Shown: positions 48,285-58,353 of the stretch, piece after piece
Layout: every line of letters begins with the position of its first letter
Position numbering within the stretch: position 1 is the first letter of the stretch
Source: Parabacteroides sp. PM6-13
GTDB lineage: Bacteria > Bacteroidota > Bacteroidia > Bacteroidales > Tannerellaceae
Length of the DNA stretch: 64,000 nt
Assembly (NCBI RefSeq): GCF_029892605.1
Contig: NZ_JARXWF010000003.1
Span: 124,001-188,000, forward strand
Direction: 5' to 3'
Made by a program: the position numbers and the translations under genes
The notes under the pieces: model-generated
The model's input: the letters and a program-made list of their open reading frames with translations, nothing else
Databases searched by the model: none
Told to the model about the DNA's origin: nothing

Positions 48285-49348
48285 CTCTTTTTCTTCATAA
48301 ACAACCAGGTGCCTATGCCTGTGATCAGAATAATACCTAAAGAAACCAGGTAGCCATACTCCCAGTCCAATTCAGGCATATACTTGAAATTCATTCCCCA
48401 CAGCCCTACCAGGAAGGTGATGGGAATAAACAATGTCGATACCACCGTTAGGCGCTTCATCACCCGGTTCATTTTCAAATCATTGTTCGAGGAATACAGA
48501 TCCATCAATGAAGAGAGAATCTCTTTATTGTTTTCCGATGTCTGAATTGCGTATTTCAATTGGTCGAACAAATCGTCGAACAGGGCAACCAGTTCGGCAT
48601 CGATCATGTGTTGCTTCGGGCGGATCAGTTTCGGGAAATCCTCTTTCAACGGATAGGTATTCTTCCGTATGATCAGATTGGCATGGCGGCATTCCTGAAT
48701 ATACTGTCCGATATGATTCTTAGGAGTAGGCACCGGAGCCAACAGGCCGTCTTCGAGCTTTTCCAGCAATACCTCTACCTTGGCCGCCACCTCGATGATA
48801 TCCACCAGAATGGAATTCAACAGAAAAGCCAACAACAGGCCGCTCTTTTGCGTACGGATATTCAAGGTGTTATTCTTCAGGCTGTTTTCTACATTCTTAA
48901 ACAGCGGAGCGTCGCTTTCCGTCAGTGTGATCACTACCCGTTCCTTTATTATAATGCCGATATGTTCGGATGCCACTCGGCTCTTGTGATTCATCGAACA
49001 GCTATTCATAACAACCAGGACGTTATCTTCGTTATCTTCGATTTTTACCACATGGTGAGGAGTCAGGATATCCCGGATGTCGATGTTGCGCACACCAAAC
49101 TCCTGCAACAACCGGCTGATAGTCGCCGCATCCGTCATGCCCTGTATCTGAAACCAATTGATACGGTCGCTCTTTGCCAACTCCCTGAAAGAGGGAGTGT
49201 TCAGGCTTACGTTTTTCTTTTCCATGCCTTCGGCATGATACTGGATCAGCCGTATCGTGGTGGGCGTGTCGTGATGACCCACATACACATACTTGTCGGA
49301 AAAATAACGATTGGTATGATGTTGCTGCACTTCTTTGTTGTTTTGCAT
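48275..49348 (-). CDS. corA: CorA-type magnesium/cobalt transporter
   Basis: 357 aa pentameric divalent-cation channel of the inner membrane. Long soluble N-terminal domain (about 1-295), then two membrane helices with the selectivity motif in the form WGMNF (YGMNF in E. coli) near residue 320 and a Lys-rich C-terminal tail (FMKKKRWI). Co-directional with the L,D-transpeptidase downstream, with 10 bp overlap. Confidence 0.95.
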   Translation of the reverse strand: MQNNKEVQQHHTNRYFSDKYVYVGHHDTPTTIRLIQYHAEGMEKKNVSLNTPSFRELAKSDRINWFQIQGMTDAATISRLLQEFGVRNIDIRDILTPHHVVKIEDNEDNVLVVMNSCSMNHKSRVASEHIGIIIKERVVITLTESDAPLFKNVENSLKNNTLNIRTQKSGLLLAFLLNSILVDIIEVAAKVEVLLEKLEDGLLAPVPTPKNHIGQYIQECRHANLIIRKNTYPLKEDFPKLIRPKQHMIDAELVALFDDLFDQLKYAIQTSENNKEILSSLMDLYSSNNDLKMNRVMKRLTVVSTLFIPITFLVGLWGMNFKYMPELDWEYGYLVSLGIILITGIGTWLFMKKKRWI

Positions 49349-49414
49349 AACGGATAAATTGTATTCCTATTATTGAAACAACTCGGGAAGGCCGTTTGTT
49401 TTTGAAAGCCTTGG

Positions 49415-51559
49415 TTATATCCCTTTTGCTTTCCGATAGGATAGGATCATCTGCAACAGCGTCTCTCCATATCGCTCGGCGACCTTCTTTCCGATGCCGG
49501 GGATTAGTAATAATTCTCTATCGGATGAGGGTAATAGGTTGGCGATGCCGATCAGTGCTTTTTGCTGCAATATGGTGTAGGCGGGCAATCCCTGCTGGGT
49601 GGCTTCTTGGTAACGCCAGCGCTTGAGGGTGGCCATCAGTTCCGGGTGGCGGATGTCATCGGATAATGCCTCTTCGGCTTCGGCTTTTGCCGCTTTGCGC
49701 GAGTTGGTTTCGCTACGTTTCTTTTTCGATGTGGTGGCAGCGGCTTCTTCCAGTTGGGATTTGGCTTTTGCTGAGAGGTATTTCGCGGTACTGAATCCGT
49801 CGCGGCTCGCAAGAAGCGTCGTGCGTTTCAGGTGCAGCTCTTCCGCCAAAGTGGCCACTGCCTTTTTGATCTGCTTCCGTGCCTCTTTGTTGTCGATGTC
49901 AGGATCGGCCGCTTTTAGAAACGAGTGATTGTAGGCATCGAGTTGCTGCAGGAAGTATTCTGCCCCTTTTTGGATGCGCTCCTGTATTGAAGGGTCTTCC
50001 CGGTAATCCGGCTGGGTCGTGATCATACGGCGCAACTGTTGCTGAAAGCGCAGTCCTACCTCGGTCACATCCGTGCGGAATTGATCCCGATGCTCCGAAT
50101 AACGGCGGCAGAGGTCGGGGTATAATTTGACGGCATGGTTGTTCAATAGATGGGTTACGTATTGAAGGCGTTGCTGGATGGTTTCAAACTGAAAGAGTTC
50201 GACTACCAGTTTTAGGAAGTATTCGTGTTGTGCCTCCTGCAGATAGTGGCGATTGGCCTGTCGTTCGTCGAGCGAGGTGGTATATTGGTCAATGCGCTCG
50301 TCGTTCACCAACGCTCGTTGCGAGATAGGGCTGTTCAACACCATGCCTTCCAATGTGCGGCAACGGCTCAATGCTACATACACCTGTCCGTGCGAGAAGG
50401 CCGAGGCCGCGTCGATAATGGCGCGTTCGAAGGTCAATCCCTGGCTCTTGTGGATGGTGATGGCCCAGGCTGTTTTCAAGGGATACTGGGTGAAAGCACC
50501 GATCACCTCTTCGGATATCTCTCCGCTTTCCGAGTTAATGGTGTACTTCATGTTTTGCCAGGTCTCCCGGTTGACCTCGATCCGTACCCCTTCCTTATCC
50601 GTCACCAGGATATGATCGGCATTGATCTGAGTGATACGCCCGATTTTCCCGTTGTAGTATTGCTTTTCCGGGGAAGAGTCATTCTTGATAAACATCACCT
50701 GGGCACCCTTTTTCAGTTCCAATACCTCATCGGTCGGATAGAGATAGGCGGGATAGTCGCCCTCCTGGGTCGCATAAAAACGATAGGGCTCGGAGGGTAG
50801 TTCCGCCAGTTTGCGCTGATTGATCTGGTTAGCCTGATAGTTATGGGTGGTCAGGGTGATATAATCCTCTTCCTCGGGAGGAGTGAACTGCGGAATGTAA
50901 CGGGCGTTCAATTGCTGCAACGTCGCTTCGTCGGGGCGGTTGTCGCGTATCTTATTTAGCAACTCCACAAAATCATCATCCCGCTGTCGGTAGACATGGG
51001 TCAGCTCTATGCTGTGATACTCGCTCTTGCCCAAAGCCTGGCTGTCGAAGAAATAGGGCGAATGATAATGTTGTTGCAACAGCGCCCATTCTTCGTCTTT
51101 CGCTACAGGCGCTAATTGCTGCAGGTCGCCGATCAACAGTAACTGAACACCTCCGAACGGACGGGAGGTCTTTCGGTAAAGACACAACACATCACTGATC
51201 GCGTCTAACAGATCGGCACGCACCATGCTGACCTCATCGATCACCAACAGGTCGAGTGTGCGGATAATCCGTATCTTCTCCCGGTTGAATTTATGCTGGA
51301 AATCCTTCTGTTTCGTGGCGCTTCCCGGAATATAAGGCCCAAACGGCAATTGGAAAAAGGAGTGAATCGTCACCCCTCCGGCGTTGATAGCAGCCACCCC
51401 CGTCGGAGCCACCACGATCATGCGCTTGGGTGAAAGATCTTTCAGGCGGCGGAGAAAGGTTGTTTTCCCTGTGCCCGCCCGTCCGGTTAGGAAGAGATTC
51501 GTATCGGTGTTCCGGATATATTCCAACGCAAGTGTTGCCTGTGCGTCCGTTTGTGTCAT
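49415..51559 (-). CDS. PIF1-like DNA helicase with C-terminal HRDC domain
   Basis: Superfamily 1B helicase of 714 aa from the ATG at 51559; the in-frame extension upstream lacks support. Motifs: Walker A GRAGTGKTT (26-34), DEVSM (Walker B), GDLQQLAPV, and the C-terminal motifs TIHKSQGLTF and YVALSRCRTL. A coiled helical stretch with a Lys/Ala-rich segment (about 600-640) precedes an HRDC-like domain (about 645-710, LIGIANLL..LLLIPGIGKKVAERYG). Likely acts in genome maintenance; substrate not known. Confidence 0.92.
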   Translation of the reverse strand: MTQTDAQATLALEYIRNTDTNLFLTGRAGTGKTTFLRRLKDLSPKRMIVVAPTGVAAINAGGVTIHSFFQLPFGPYIPGSATKQKDFQHKFNREKIRIIRTLDLLVIDEVSMVRADLLDAISDVLCLYRKTSRPFGGVQLLLIGDLQQLAPVAKDEEWALLQQHYHSPYFFDSQALGKSEYHSIELTHVYRQRDDDFVELLNKIRDNRPDEATLQQLNARYIPQFTPPEEEDYITLTTHNYQANQINQRKLAELPSEPYRFYATQEGDYPAYLYPTDEVLELKKGAQVMFIKNDSSPEKQYYNGKIGRITQINADHILVTDKEGVRIEVNRETWQNMKYTINSESGEISEEVIGAFTQYPLKTAWAITIHKSQGLTFERAIIDAASAFSHGQVYVALSRCRTLEGMVLNSPISQRALVNDERIDQYTTSLDERQANRHYLQEAQHEYFLKLVVELFQFETIQQRLQYVTHLLNNHAVKLYPDLCRRYSEHRDQFRTDVTEVGLRFQQQLRRMITTQPDYREDPSIQERIQKGAEYFLQQLDAYNHSFLKAADPDIDNKEARKQIKKAVATLAEELHLKRTTLLASRDGFSTAKYLSAKAKSQLEEAAATTSKKKRSETNSRKAAKAEAEEALSDDIRHPELMATLKRWRYQEATQQGLPAYTILQQKALIGIANLLPSSDRELLLIPGIGKKVAERYGETLLQMILSYRKAKGI

Positions 51560-51685
51560 ATGAGGTCGTTTTTTATAAGTACTCAAAAGTAACCATTCTA
51601 TCCTTTTTAAACAAATGCATGACAAAAAACAGGTGCTTTTTTTGATCGAAATCCTTTGAAAATGGCGAAAGGTAAATTGTCAAAT

Positions 51686-51803
51686 TGATAGCAAAAAGTG
51701 GTTTTTGCTTTACAATATGATACGTTAAAAAGTGTTACTCGCGGGACTAATTTTAAATACCCCTACGTTTTTGGAAAAATAGTCGTGCGTTTTTGACAAT
51801 TTG
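51686..51803 (-). repeat. Dispersed repeat family A, copy 2
   Basis: Reverse-complement match to 14050-14166, with a 38-bp identical core at 51703-51740. The terminal stem is AGCAAAAA/TTTTTGCT here, one pair longer than in copy 1, so the base changes keep the stem. It forms the left part of the 900-bp gene-free gap 51560-52459. Confidence 0.75.
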
Positions 51804-51919
51804 TAAATCGCTTAGCGAAGCGTAAAGCAAAATGACAAATCGTCTTGAACCGAGATTACACAGATTTAGGGATTTTCCGGATGTGATTGGTTTGATTGAA
51901 AGGATTGCCCTGATGGAGG

Positions 51920-52336
51920 GGATCTTCAAATCGGAGAAGACGATAAAGGCAAGCAATCGTAGATTGCTCCGCTCTGTAGCCAGTTGCCTCAGGCTGCTGG
52001 TCTTCAAATGGGAGGGGAGGGGAAGGTTGCGGGGAAGCACGCCGCAGGCGTGAGATTATGCATAACCGTATGCAAGCGTAGCGCAGCTTACGGTAGTGAA
52101 TCCTCTATATAAAAAGCCCCGCATGGGGCGGGATTATGGCAGATCTCGCACCTGCGGCGCTTGATTGACAGGTAGTCGCTATACCGTAAGCTGCGCTACG
52201 CTTGCATACGGTTATGTATAATCTCGCGCTTGCAGCGCGCTCTCCACCTTCAAACTTTCCAATATTTGAAAACACTTCCCCTTCCCCTCCATTTTCAACT
52301 TTCCATTTCTTCCAATTCCCCCAAATCTGAAGATCC
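51920..52336 (+). repeat. Composite inverted-repeat element (family C, copy 1)
   Basis: Bounded by GGATCTTC (51920-51927) and its inverse GAAGATCC (52329-52336). Positions 51929-52266 are nearly identical to 61116-61448 (copy 2), differing by about 5 bp of length and a few bases. Inside is a strong palindrome: CATAACCGTATGCAAGCGTA with its continuation and the inverse to about 52220, loop with GCCCCGCATGGGGC. Short open frames in it are not conserved genes. Confidence 0.85.
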
Positions 52337-52405
52337 TTTCCTATAAATCCCTTTGGGTTGAGCATTTTTAAGTGTGGATAGTGCGATTCTCGTTGTTTTA
52401 TTGCG

Positions 52406-52413
52406 TAATTTTG
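52406..52413 (+). promoter_or_regulatory. -7 box upstream of speA
   Basis: TAATTTTG at 52406-52413 matches TAnnTTTG; no -33 element at the right distance. Leader about 40 nt. Confidence 0.45.
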
Positions 52414-52459
52414 TCCTTTTATTTTTTAGTATAAACCATTTTAGTGCAAGGAACAGAAA

Positions 52460-54352
52460 ATGAGAAAGTGGCGCATTGAGGATTCGGAAGAATTGTATAA
52501 CATCCCCGGATGGGGTATTAACTATTTTTCTATCAATGAAAAAGGAAATGTAGTGGTTACTCCCAAGAAGGACTATGCCGGCGTTGATTTGAAAGAGCTG
52601 ATCGACGAACTGCAGATCAAGGACATTTCCACCCCTACGCTGATCCGTTTTCCGGATATTCTGGACAACCGGATCGAACAGATTTCCAAATGTTTCAAGA
52701 TCGCTGCGGAAGAGTATAAATACGAAGCAGAGAACTTTATCATCTATCCGATCAAGGTCAACCAGATGCGTCCTGTGGTGGAAGAGATCATCAGCCACGG
52801 AAAGAAATTCAATATCGGACTGGAGGCAGGATCGAAGCCTGAACTGCATGCGGTGATTGCCATGTATCCCGATTCGGAGTCATTGATCATCTGCAACGGC
52901 TACAAAGATGAAAGCTATATTGAATTGGCGCTGTTGGCTCAGAAGATGGGGAAACGCATTTTCCTTGTAGTAGAGAAACTAAACGAATTGAAGCTGATCA
53001 CCAAGATTGCCAAGCAACTGAATATCCGCCCGAATATCGGTATACGCATCAAGCTGTCGAGCTCCGGCAGCGGCAAATGGGAAGATTCGGGAGGCGATGG
53101 CAGCAAGTTCGGCCTCAACTCGAGTGAACTGCTCGAAGCGCTCGAATTTATCGAAAAGAATAAGATGGAAGACTGCCTGCGCCTGATCCATTTCCATATC
53201 GGTAGCCAGGTGACTAAGATACGCCGCATCAAAAACGCATTGCGCGAAGCCTCGCAGTTCTATGTGCAACTGCGTACGATGGGCTTCAATATCGAATTTG
53301 TCGATATAGGCGGTGGCTTGGGCGTCGACTACGACGGATCGCATTCGTCCAATAGCGAAAGCAGCATCAACTATACCATTCAGGAGTATGTAAACGACTC
53401 GATTGCGACTATGGTGGATGCCAGCGACAAGAATAATATCCCTCATCCGAATATCATTACCGAGTCAGGCCGTTCGCTTACGGCTCATCACTCCGTATTG
53501 ATTTTCGAGGTATTGGAAACAACCACCCTGCCCGAATGGAATCCGGAGGATATGGTATCGGAGGATGATCACGAACTGGTGCATGAACTCTATCAGATCA
53601 TGCAAAACCTGAATCAGCAGCGTATCCTGGAATCCTGGCATGATGCGCAACAGATACGTGAAGAGGGCTTGGACCGTTTCGGATTGGGTATGCTCGACCT
53701 GCGTACACGCGGACAGATCGAACGCCTCTACTGGACGATTGCCCGCGAGGTATATGCCTTGACCAGTCAGATGCGCCATGCTCCGGAGGAGTTGAAGCAG
53801 TTGGCGAAGATATTGCCCGATAAGTATTTCTGTAACTTCTCGCTCTTCCAGTCGTTGCCCGACTCCTGGGCTATCGACCAGGTATTCCCGATCATGCCGA
53901 TACATCGCCTCGACGAACGTCCGTCGCGCACAGCGACCTTGCAGGATGTTACCTGTGACTCGGATGGGAAGATTGTCAACTTCATATCGACCAAGAACTA
54001 TTCTTATTACCTGCCCGTGCATCCTTTCAAGACGAAGGAGTCCTATTATATCGGAGTCTTTTTGGTGGGTGCCTATCAGGAAATATTGGGCGACCTGCAC
54101 AATCTGTTCGGCGATACGAACGCGGTGCATGTCAGCGTAGATGAAAAAGGATATACCATCGATCAGATTATCGACGGGGAAACAGTAGCCGAAGTATTAG
54201 ACTACGTGCAATACAACCCCAAGAAAATGGTGCGCACACTCGAAACCTGGGTGACCTCTTCGGTGAAAGCAGGCAAGATCACGGTAGAAGAGGGCAAAGA
54301 GTTCCTGTCCAACTACCGCTCCGGTTTGTATGGGTACTGCTATTTGGAGTAA
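52460..54352 (+). CDS. speA: Biosynthetic arginine decarboxylase
   Basis: PLP enzyme that converts arginine to agmatine, the entry to the agmatine route to putrescine and spermidine. 630 aa with the PLP Lys in IYPIKVNQMRP (near residue 100), HFHIGSQVTKIR, DIGGGLGVDYDG and TESGRSLTAHHS, plus the helical insertion typical of SpeA (not LysA or SpeC). The product feeds AguA and AguB at 27484-29399. Convergent with the MATE gene. Confidence 0.97.
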   Translation: MRKWRIEDSEELYNIPGWGINYFSINEKGNVVVTPKKDYAGVDLKELIDELQIKDISTPTLIRFPDILDNRIEQISKCFKIAAEEYKYEAENFIIYPIKVNQMRPVVEEIISHGKKFNIGLEAGSKPELHAVIAMYPDSESLIICNGYKDESYIELALLAQKMGKRIFLVVEKLNELKLITKIAKQLNIRPNIGIRIKLSSSGSGKWEDSGGDGSKFGLNSSELLEALEFIEKNKMEDCLRLIHFHIGSQVTKIRRIKNALREASQFYVQLRTMGFNIEFVDIGGGLGVDYDGSHSSNSESSINYTIQEYVNDSIATMVDASDKNNIPHPNIITESGRSLTAHHSVLIFEVLETTTLPEWNPEDMVSEDDHELVHELYQIMQNLNQQRILESWHDAQQIREEGLDRFGLGMLDLRTRGQIERLYWTIAREVYALTSQMRHAPEELKQLAKILPDKYFCNFSLFQSLPDSWAIDQVFPIMPIHRLDERPSRTATLQDVTCDSDGKIVNFISTKNYSYYLPVHPFKTKESYYIGVFLVGAYQEILGDLHNLFGDTNAVHVSVDEKGYTIDQIIDGETVAEVLDYVQYNPKKMVRTLETWVTSSVKAGKITVEEGKEFLSNYRSGLYGYCYLE

Positions 54353-54371
54353 ATAGAATCTTTCTCCGATA

Positions 54372-55703
54372 TTATTTGAATTTACGGAAGCGCAAATAGA
54401 GCATAATTCCGGCACTGGTCAATCCGAACGGGAAGGCCATCCAGATACCGAAAGCGCCCCATCCCAAGGTGAAAGCAAAGAAATAGCCTAACGGAAGAGA
54501 TATAATAAAATAGGCAATAAAAGCAATCAGCATCATGGGTTTTACGTCGCCAATGCCACGCAGGGCATTGGCGTAGGTGATCTGCAGACCGTCACCAAAC
54601 TGATAAATAATAAACGGAATAACCAGGCTGGCTACCATGGCTGCCACCGGTTCACTATCAGTAAACCAGGCACCGATCTGGTGGCGCAACAGGTAGAGCG
54701 GGATAGATACCACCACGGCCATCAGCATAATAATATGAAATCCGGCAGAGGCCGAGCGTCGGACGTTGACGCTGTCGCCTTTACCGCGGTAGTTGCTCAC
54801 CAACACCGCTACGGCGGCTCCCATACCATAGTACATCATAAAACCAACCTGCGAGACCGACAGCATAATCTGGTGACTGGCCAATGCCACCGTGCCGAGC
54901 CATCCGATCATAATCGCGCTCAGACTGAAAGAGGCGGTCTCCATGCCCATTTGCAGGCCGACAGGCCATCCCATATTATTCAACAGACGGAAGTCGCGCT
55001 TATTGAAAGGACCTTTTCGGAAGCCTTCCACATAGATCCGGTAACGTTTGGCTTTCAGGAAGATCACGACAAAGACGATAAGCATGACGATGCGTGAGAA
55101 CAATGTACTGATACCGGCTCCGACCAATCCCATCTCCGGGAATCCACATTCCCCATAAATCAACACATAATTGCCTACGATATTCAATAGGTTGCCCCCT
55201 AATAGGATCCACATAGCGGTCTTCGGATCGGTAATCCCATCGGCAAATTGCTTGAACGCGTTGAACAAAAGGATAAACAACAGCGACACAAGCAGGATCA
55301 GGTAGTAGGGCTTGATCAGCGGAATCAATTCGGCAGGCTGCCCCAGGCGTTCGATATTGAAATAGAGCGCTCCCATAATGACTGTCAGTAACAAGGCCAC
55401 CAGTGCGTTTGCCAACAAGCTGTTCTTCAATGTCCGCCCAATAGCCTCCGGCTCTTTGTTGCCAAACAGGGTACCCACCACAGGCGTCAGCCCGTACGAG
55501 AAACCTGTGCTAAAGATAATAGCCAGGTTGAACATACTGTTTACGAAAGAGGCAGCACCCAGTTCGTCGGTACTATGCTGCCCGATCATCAAGGTGTCGG
55601 CAAAGGAAAGGATGATTTGTCCTACCTGCCCGATTACAATGGGCACTCCCAGATAAATAAGGGACTTATAATGGCTTTTATAGAGTTGAAAATGGCGACG
55701 CAT
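54372..55703 (-). CDS. MATE-family multidrug efflux transporter
   Basis: Na+- or H+-coupled antiporter of the inner membrane, 443 aa from the ATG at 55703 (an earlier TTG is rejected). Twelve hydrophobic helices are visible in two homologous halves; GVPIVIGQVGQIILSFADTL near residue 17 and MGWPVGLQMGMETASF near 245 are the matching family motifs. The first motif includes the typical Gly-Gln pattern. Substrate cannot be predicted. 19 bp from the speA stop. Confidence 0.93.
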   Translation of the reverse strand: MRRHFQLYKSHYKSLIYLGVPIVIGQVGQIILSFADTLMIGQHSTDELGAASFVNSMFNLAIIFSTGFSYGLTPVVGTLFGNKEPEAIGRTLKNSLLANALVALLLTVIMGALYFNIERLGQPAELIPLIKPYYLILLVSLLFILLFNAFKQFADGITDPKTAMWILLGGNLLNIVGNYVLIYGECGFPEMGLVGAGISTLFSRIVMLIVFVVIFLKAKRYRIYVEGFRKGPFNKRDFRLLNNMGWPVGLQMGMETASFSLSAIMIGWLGTVALASHQIMLSVSQVGFMMYYGMGAAVAVLVSNYRGKGDSVNVRRSASAGFHIIMLMAVVVSIPLYLLRHQIGAWFTDSEPVAAMVASLVIPFIIYQFGDGLQITYANALRGIGDVKPMMLIAFIAYFIISLPLGYFFAFTLGWGAFGIWMAFPFGLTSAGIMLYLRFRKFK

Positions 55704-55766
55704 GCATACTTTTTTAGCTTGCAAAGCTACGCATAATCTTTTAGGTGGTAAAACCTGTTTTCCCTT

Positions 55767-57116
55767 CTATTGTTTCAGGATCCATTCGCCCATATCTTTC
55801 AATACCTCCGGGCTGATGGTCTCTTCTATCTGGCTGTATTCTGCCGGCAGTCCGGTGGTGGCATGTTGGAAGAGGTGGTTCAGGCCGGGGTATTCTTTGA
55901 TGGTTACTTGGTTGTTGCCATTCGCCGTGATTTGTTTGAAACCTTCCAGGTTGGGCCGGGCAATTACCTGCAGGTCTTTATCGCCATTCAATGCCAAGAC
56001 GGGGCAAGTGATCTTTTTGAAATAATCAAGCGGATCGAAGCGCAAGAGGGTGAGCATGGATTCGGAAGTCATTTGGGCAATAATAGTCTGTTCCTGTCCC
56101 GCCAATACGGTTCCGGCAATAATGGCCGTGATCGACTCCTTTTTCACGGCATTCTTGTCTGTCGTTAGGATATAGTCTTCCAACTTAGTCATCGTCTCAT
56201 TATAGCGGTTGATATACGCATCGGTAGCGCCGGATGTTTTGAAAAGCGCTGCCCGCTGTTTTTGCATCAGATCCCGGCCATTTTCTCCGGGTCCCGCCAG
56301 TGAAACGATAAAGGCAGGGATCTGCTGTGCTGCCAACAGGGTAGCCACGGAGCCTCCTTCGCTATGCCCAATGATGCCGATCTTTTGCTTGTCGACCTCC
56401 TTGCGATTCTTTAAGTAGGCTATAGCGGCGGCGGCATCTTCTGCGAAATCGGGTATGCCACACTCATTGTATTTGCCTTCCGACGCACCTACGCCGCGTT
56501 CGTCATAGCGAAGTACGACTATACCCTGGCGGGTCAGGTAGTCGGCAATCACCCAAAAAGGCTTATGTCCCATCAGCTCTTCATCCCTGTTCTGTGGGCC
56601 GCTGCCGGTCACTAATACTACTGCCGGATACTTGCCCGCTTGCTTGGGAAGGGTAATGGTTCCTGCCAGCCGCACATTTGCCTTTTCGTTGCGGAAAGTG
56701 ATCTCTTCCGTGAGGTAAGGGTAGGGTGGAACGGGATGTTGCGGACGGTTGGCCACTATCTCTTCGCGGGAAAACTTGATCGGGAATTGAGCCCCCATCT
56801 GCGTAAATGAACCGTCGATGGTATTGTCCTCTTTCCATACGCCTTGGTATTTGAATCCTATCTGGGCGATTTCCAAACTCAGCCGGTTTGCTTCAAAGGT
56901 GATTTTATTGAAAGGTATCTTTGCCGAACTTTGATCGGGCGATACCATATAACCGGTGTATGTCTCCCCTGATTTCTCGAAGGTGAGGTTCATTCTTAAC
57001 TTCATCCCGCCGACATCGGCGCGGCCATACCAGTTGCCGGTAATATCCTGTGCGGAAGCCGAAGCGGATGCCAAGACAAAGAGGCTGCATAGTAGCCATA
57101 CATAGACTTTTTTCAT
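55767..57116 (-). CDS. Secreted alpha/beta hydrolase (serine aminopeptidase type)
   Basis: 449 aa with a signal peptide (about 1-22, ASASAQ). An N-terminal beta-rich domain (about 23-130) of unknown role precedes an alpha/beta hydrolase fold: VLVTGSGPQNRD near 168, nucleophile Ser in IGHSEGGSVATLL near 250, ALNGDKDLQV with a likely Asp and GLNHLFQ with the His. Esterase or peptidase activity is inferred from the fold. Lies 21 bp from the Yip1-like gene upstream. Confidence 0.88.
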   Translation of the reverse strand: MKKVYVWLLCSLFVLASASASAQDITGNWYGRADVGGMKLRMNLTFEKSGETYTGYMVSPDQSSAKIPFNKITFEANRLSLEIAQIGFKYQGVWKEDNTIDGSFTQMGAQFPIKFSREEIVANRPQHPVPPYPYLTEEITFRNEKANVRLAGTITLPKQAGKYPAVVLVTGSGPQNRDEELMGHKPFWVIADYLTRQGIVVLRYDERGVGASEGKYNECGIPDFAEDAAAAIAYLKNRKEVDKQKIGIIGHSEGGSVATLLAAQQIPAFIVSLAGPGENGRDLMQKQRAALFKTSGATDAYINRYNETMTKLEDYILTTDKNAVKKESITAIIAGTVLAGQEQTIIAQMTSESMLTLLRFDPLDYFKKITCPVLALNGDKDLQVIARPNLEGFKQITANGNNQVTIKEYPGLNHLFQHATTGLPAEYSQIEETISPEVLKDMGEWILKQ

Positions 57117-57137
57117 AACATATCTATTTTAGATTGA

Positions 57138-57725
57138 TTAATAACACAAACGAATAATCATGCGGCATAACACGTCACCGCCTATGATAGCAATAGTGTA
57201 TAATACCCCCAATTTTGTTCCTTTCAGATTACACGAAACCTTCAATGCGTTATACATCCATACCAGTACCCACACCAGGAAAATGATTGAGATAAGTGAG
57301 AACCAGATGGATACTAATAAGCCCGGTTGGTTCAACAGTTGGCTGGGCGGCAGATCGAAATCAAATGTCTTCAACTGTTGCATTGGCGGCAGAAGCGTAA
57401 ACAGGTTCATCAGAATAAACGGCAGTTGTGCGAAAGCGACGGTGCCGAATATATCTACGATCCGTATCCGGGAGGTGGACAACAATAGTCCTCCGATATA
57501 GAAAAGAAGAGCCGGCACAAGCCATACAACCAGGTGCTCTACCACATAACACCACCAGGCATCATTGGGCGCAGGGCCAAAATGCAATAATCCATGATAA
57601 TGGTAGCCCGAATAAAAGGAGACGGCTGTTGCCACGATTACGCCTAAGAGGCCCCATAACAGTGCTTTCCCGCCGGCTATTTTCACAAAAGGATTCAAAC
57701 ATAAAGTCAATTTATTGTCCATCAC
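57138..57725 (-). CDS. Yip1-family inner-membrane protein
   Basis: 195 aa with four to five membrane helices (about 20-45, 60-85, 90-115, 130-160, 170-190), general form of Yip1/DUF1282 proteins. Function not known. The second of two adjacent start codons may be used. The start overlaps the end of the DUF2089 gene by 14 bp, suggesting coupled expression with that putative regulator. Confidence 0.8.
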   Translation of the reverse strand: MMDNKLTLCLNPFVKIAGGKALLWGLLGVIVATAVSFYSGYHYHGLLHFGPAPNDAWWCYVVEHLVVWLVPALLFYIGGLLLSTSRIRIVDIFGTVAFAQLPFILMNLFTLLPPMQQLKTFDFDLPPSQLLNQPGLLVSIWFSLISIIFLVWVLVWMYNALKVSCNLKGTKLGVLYTIAIIGGDVLCRMIIRLCY

Positions 57726-58008
57726 TCGGTTCCTCCCTCTTTTTTAAGTTTGCAATTAAATCATCTAATAGATTCCGTACCGTCGGGTAGCTGATCCCCA
57801 TATTCTTCGCCATGTCTTTCAGGCTCCCGCTGCTTTTTACGAAATCAAGTATAAAGGCCTGTTCTTTTTCCGACAGCCGAGCGAGTAGGGGCAGGGCAAA
57901 GCTGCCGGTCACCTCCGTGTCGCAATGGGTGCAATGCATTTTCCGAACATGAAGATCTGATTCACAACTCGGGCACTTTAAGGGTAATTTCTTTTCGATG
58001 TTACTCAT
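57712..58008 (-). CDS. DUF2089 zinc-ribbon/helix-turn-helix protein
   Basis: 98 aa. A zinc ribbon is formed by Cys12, Cys15, Cys26 and Cys29 (CPSC and CTHC), followed by a helix-turn-helix (about 45-90, GSLKDMAKNMGISYPTVRNLLDDLI), the layout of the DUF2089 family of predicted transcription factors. Overlaps the Yip1-like gene by 14 bp and may control it. No named homologue recognised. Confidence 0.88.
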   Translation of the reverse strand: MSNIEKKLPLKCPSCESDLHVRKMHCTHCDTEVTGSFALPLLARLSEKEQAFILDFVKSSGSLKDMAKNMGISYPTVRNLLDDLIANLKKREEPSDGQ

Positions 58009-58298
58009 ACGATCTTTTTTTTACAAACATACAATATGGTTTAATAAAAACAAGGAAAAAGTAAATAAAATGTATGTATAAGTGAATAAAATTGATGTTT
58101 GCCTTGATTTATATAGGTCTATTTTTCACCTTAAATCGGGTCGTATGTTAAAAATACATAAATAAATTCCCGAAAATATCATTTTAACGAAATTCAAAAA
58201 GATACTTATTGCCTCGAATATGTTTCTTTATGATAGTTATAGTTAAAGAAATACTATCAAAATGATATAAATTAGGGGTGGTTTGCTTGCGCTTTCAT

Positions 58299-58353
58299 AG
58301 TGCCTAGGGAGTGCCTATATAGTGCCTACATAGTGCCTACATAGTGTCTACAT
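58299..58353 (+). promoter_or_regulatory. Five tandem 11-bp repeats abutting a -7 box
   Basis: AGTGCCTAGGG, AGTGCCTATAT, AGTGCCTACAT, AGTGCCTACAT and AGTGTCTACAT lie head to tail, one repeat per helical turn. The last base is also the first of a perfect TACTTTTG -7 box (58353-58360). A -33 TTTG is absent, so the array may dock an activator or repressor. It is in the 563-bp gap 58009-58571, which shows no gene. Confidence 0.7.

Noticed and set aside
58299-58353. CRISPR or minisatellite reading of the 11-bp repeats
   Set aside because: No spacers and only five units, placed exactly at a -7 box; a regulatory array fits better.
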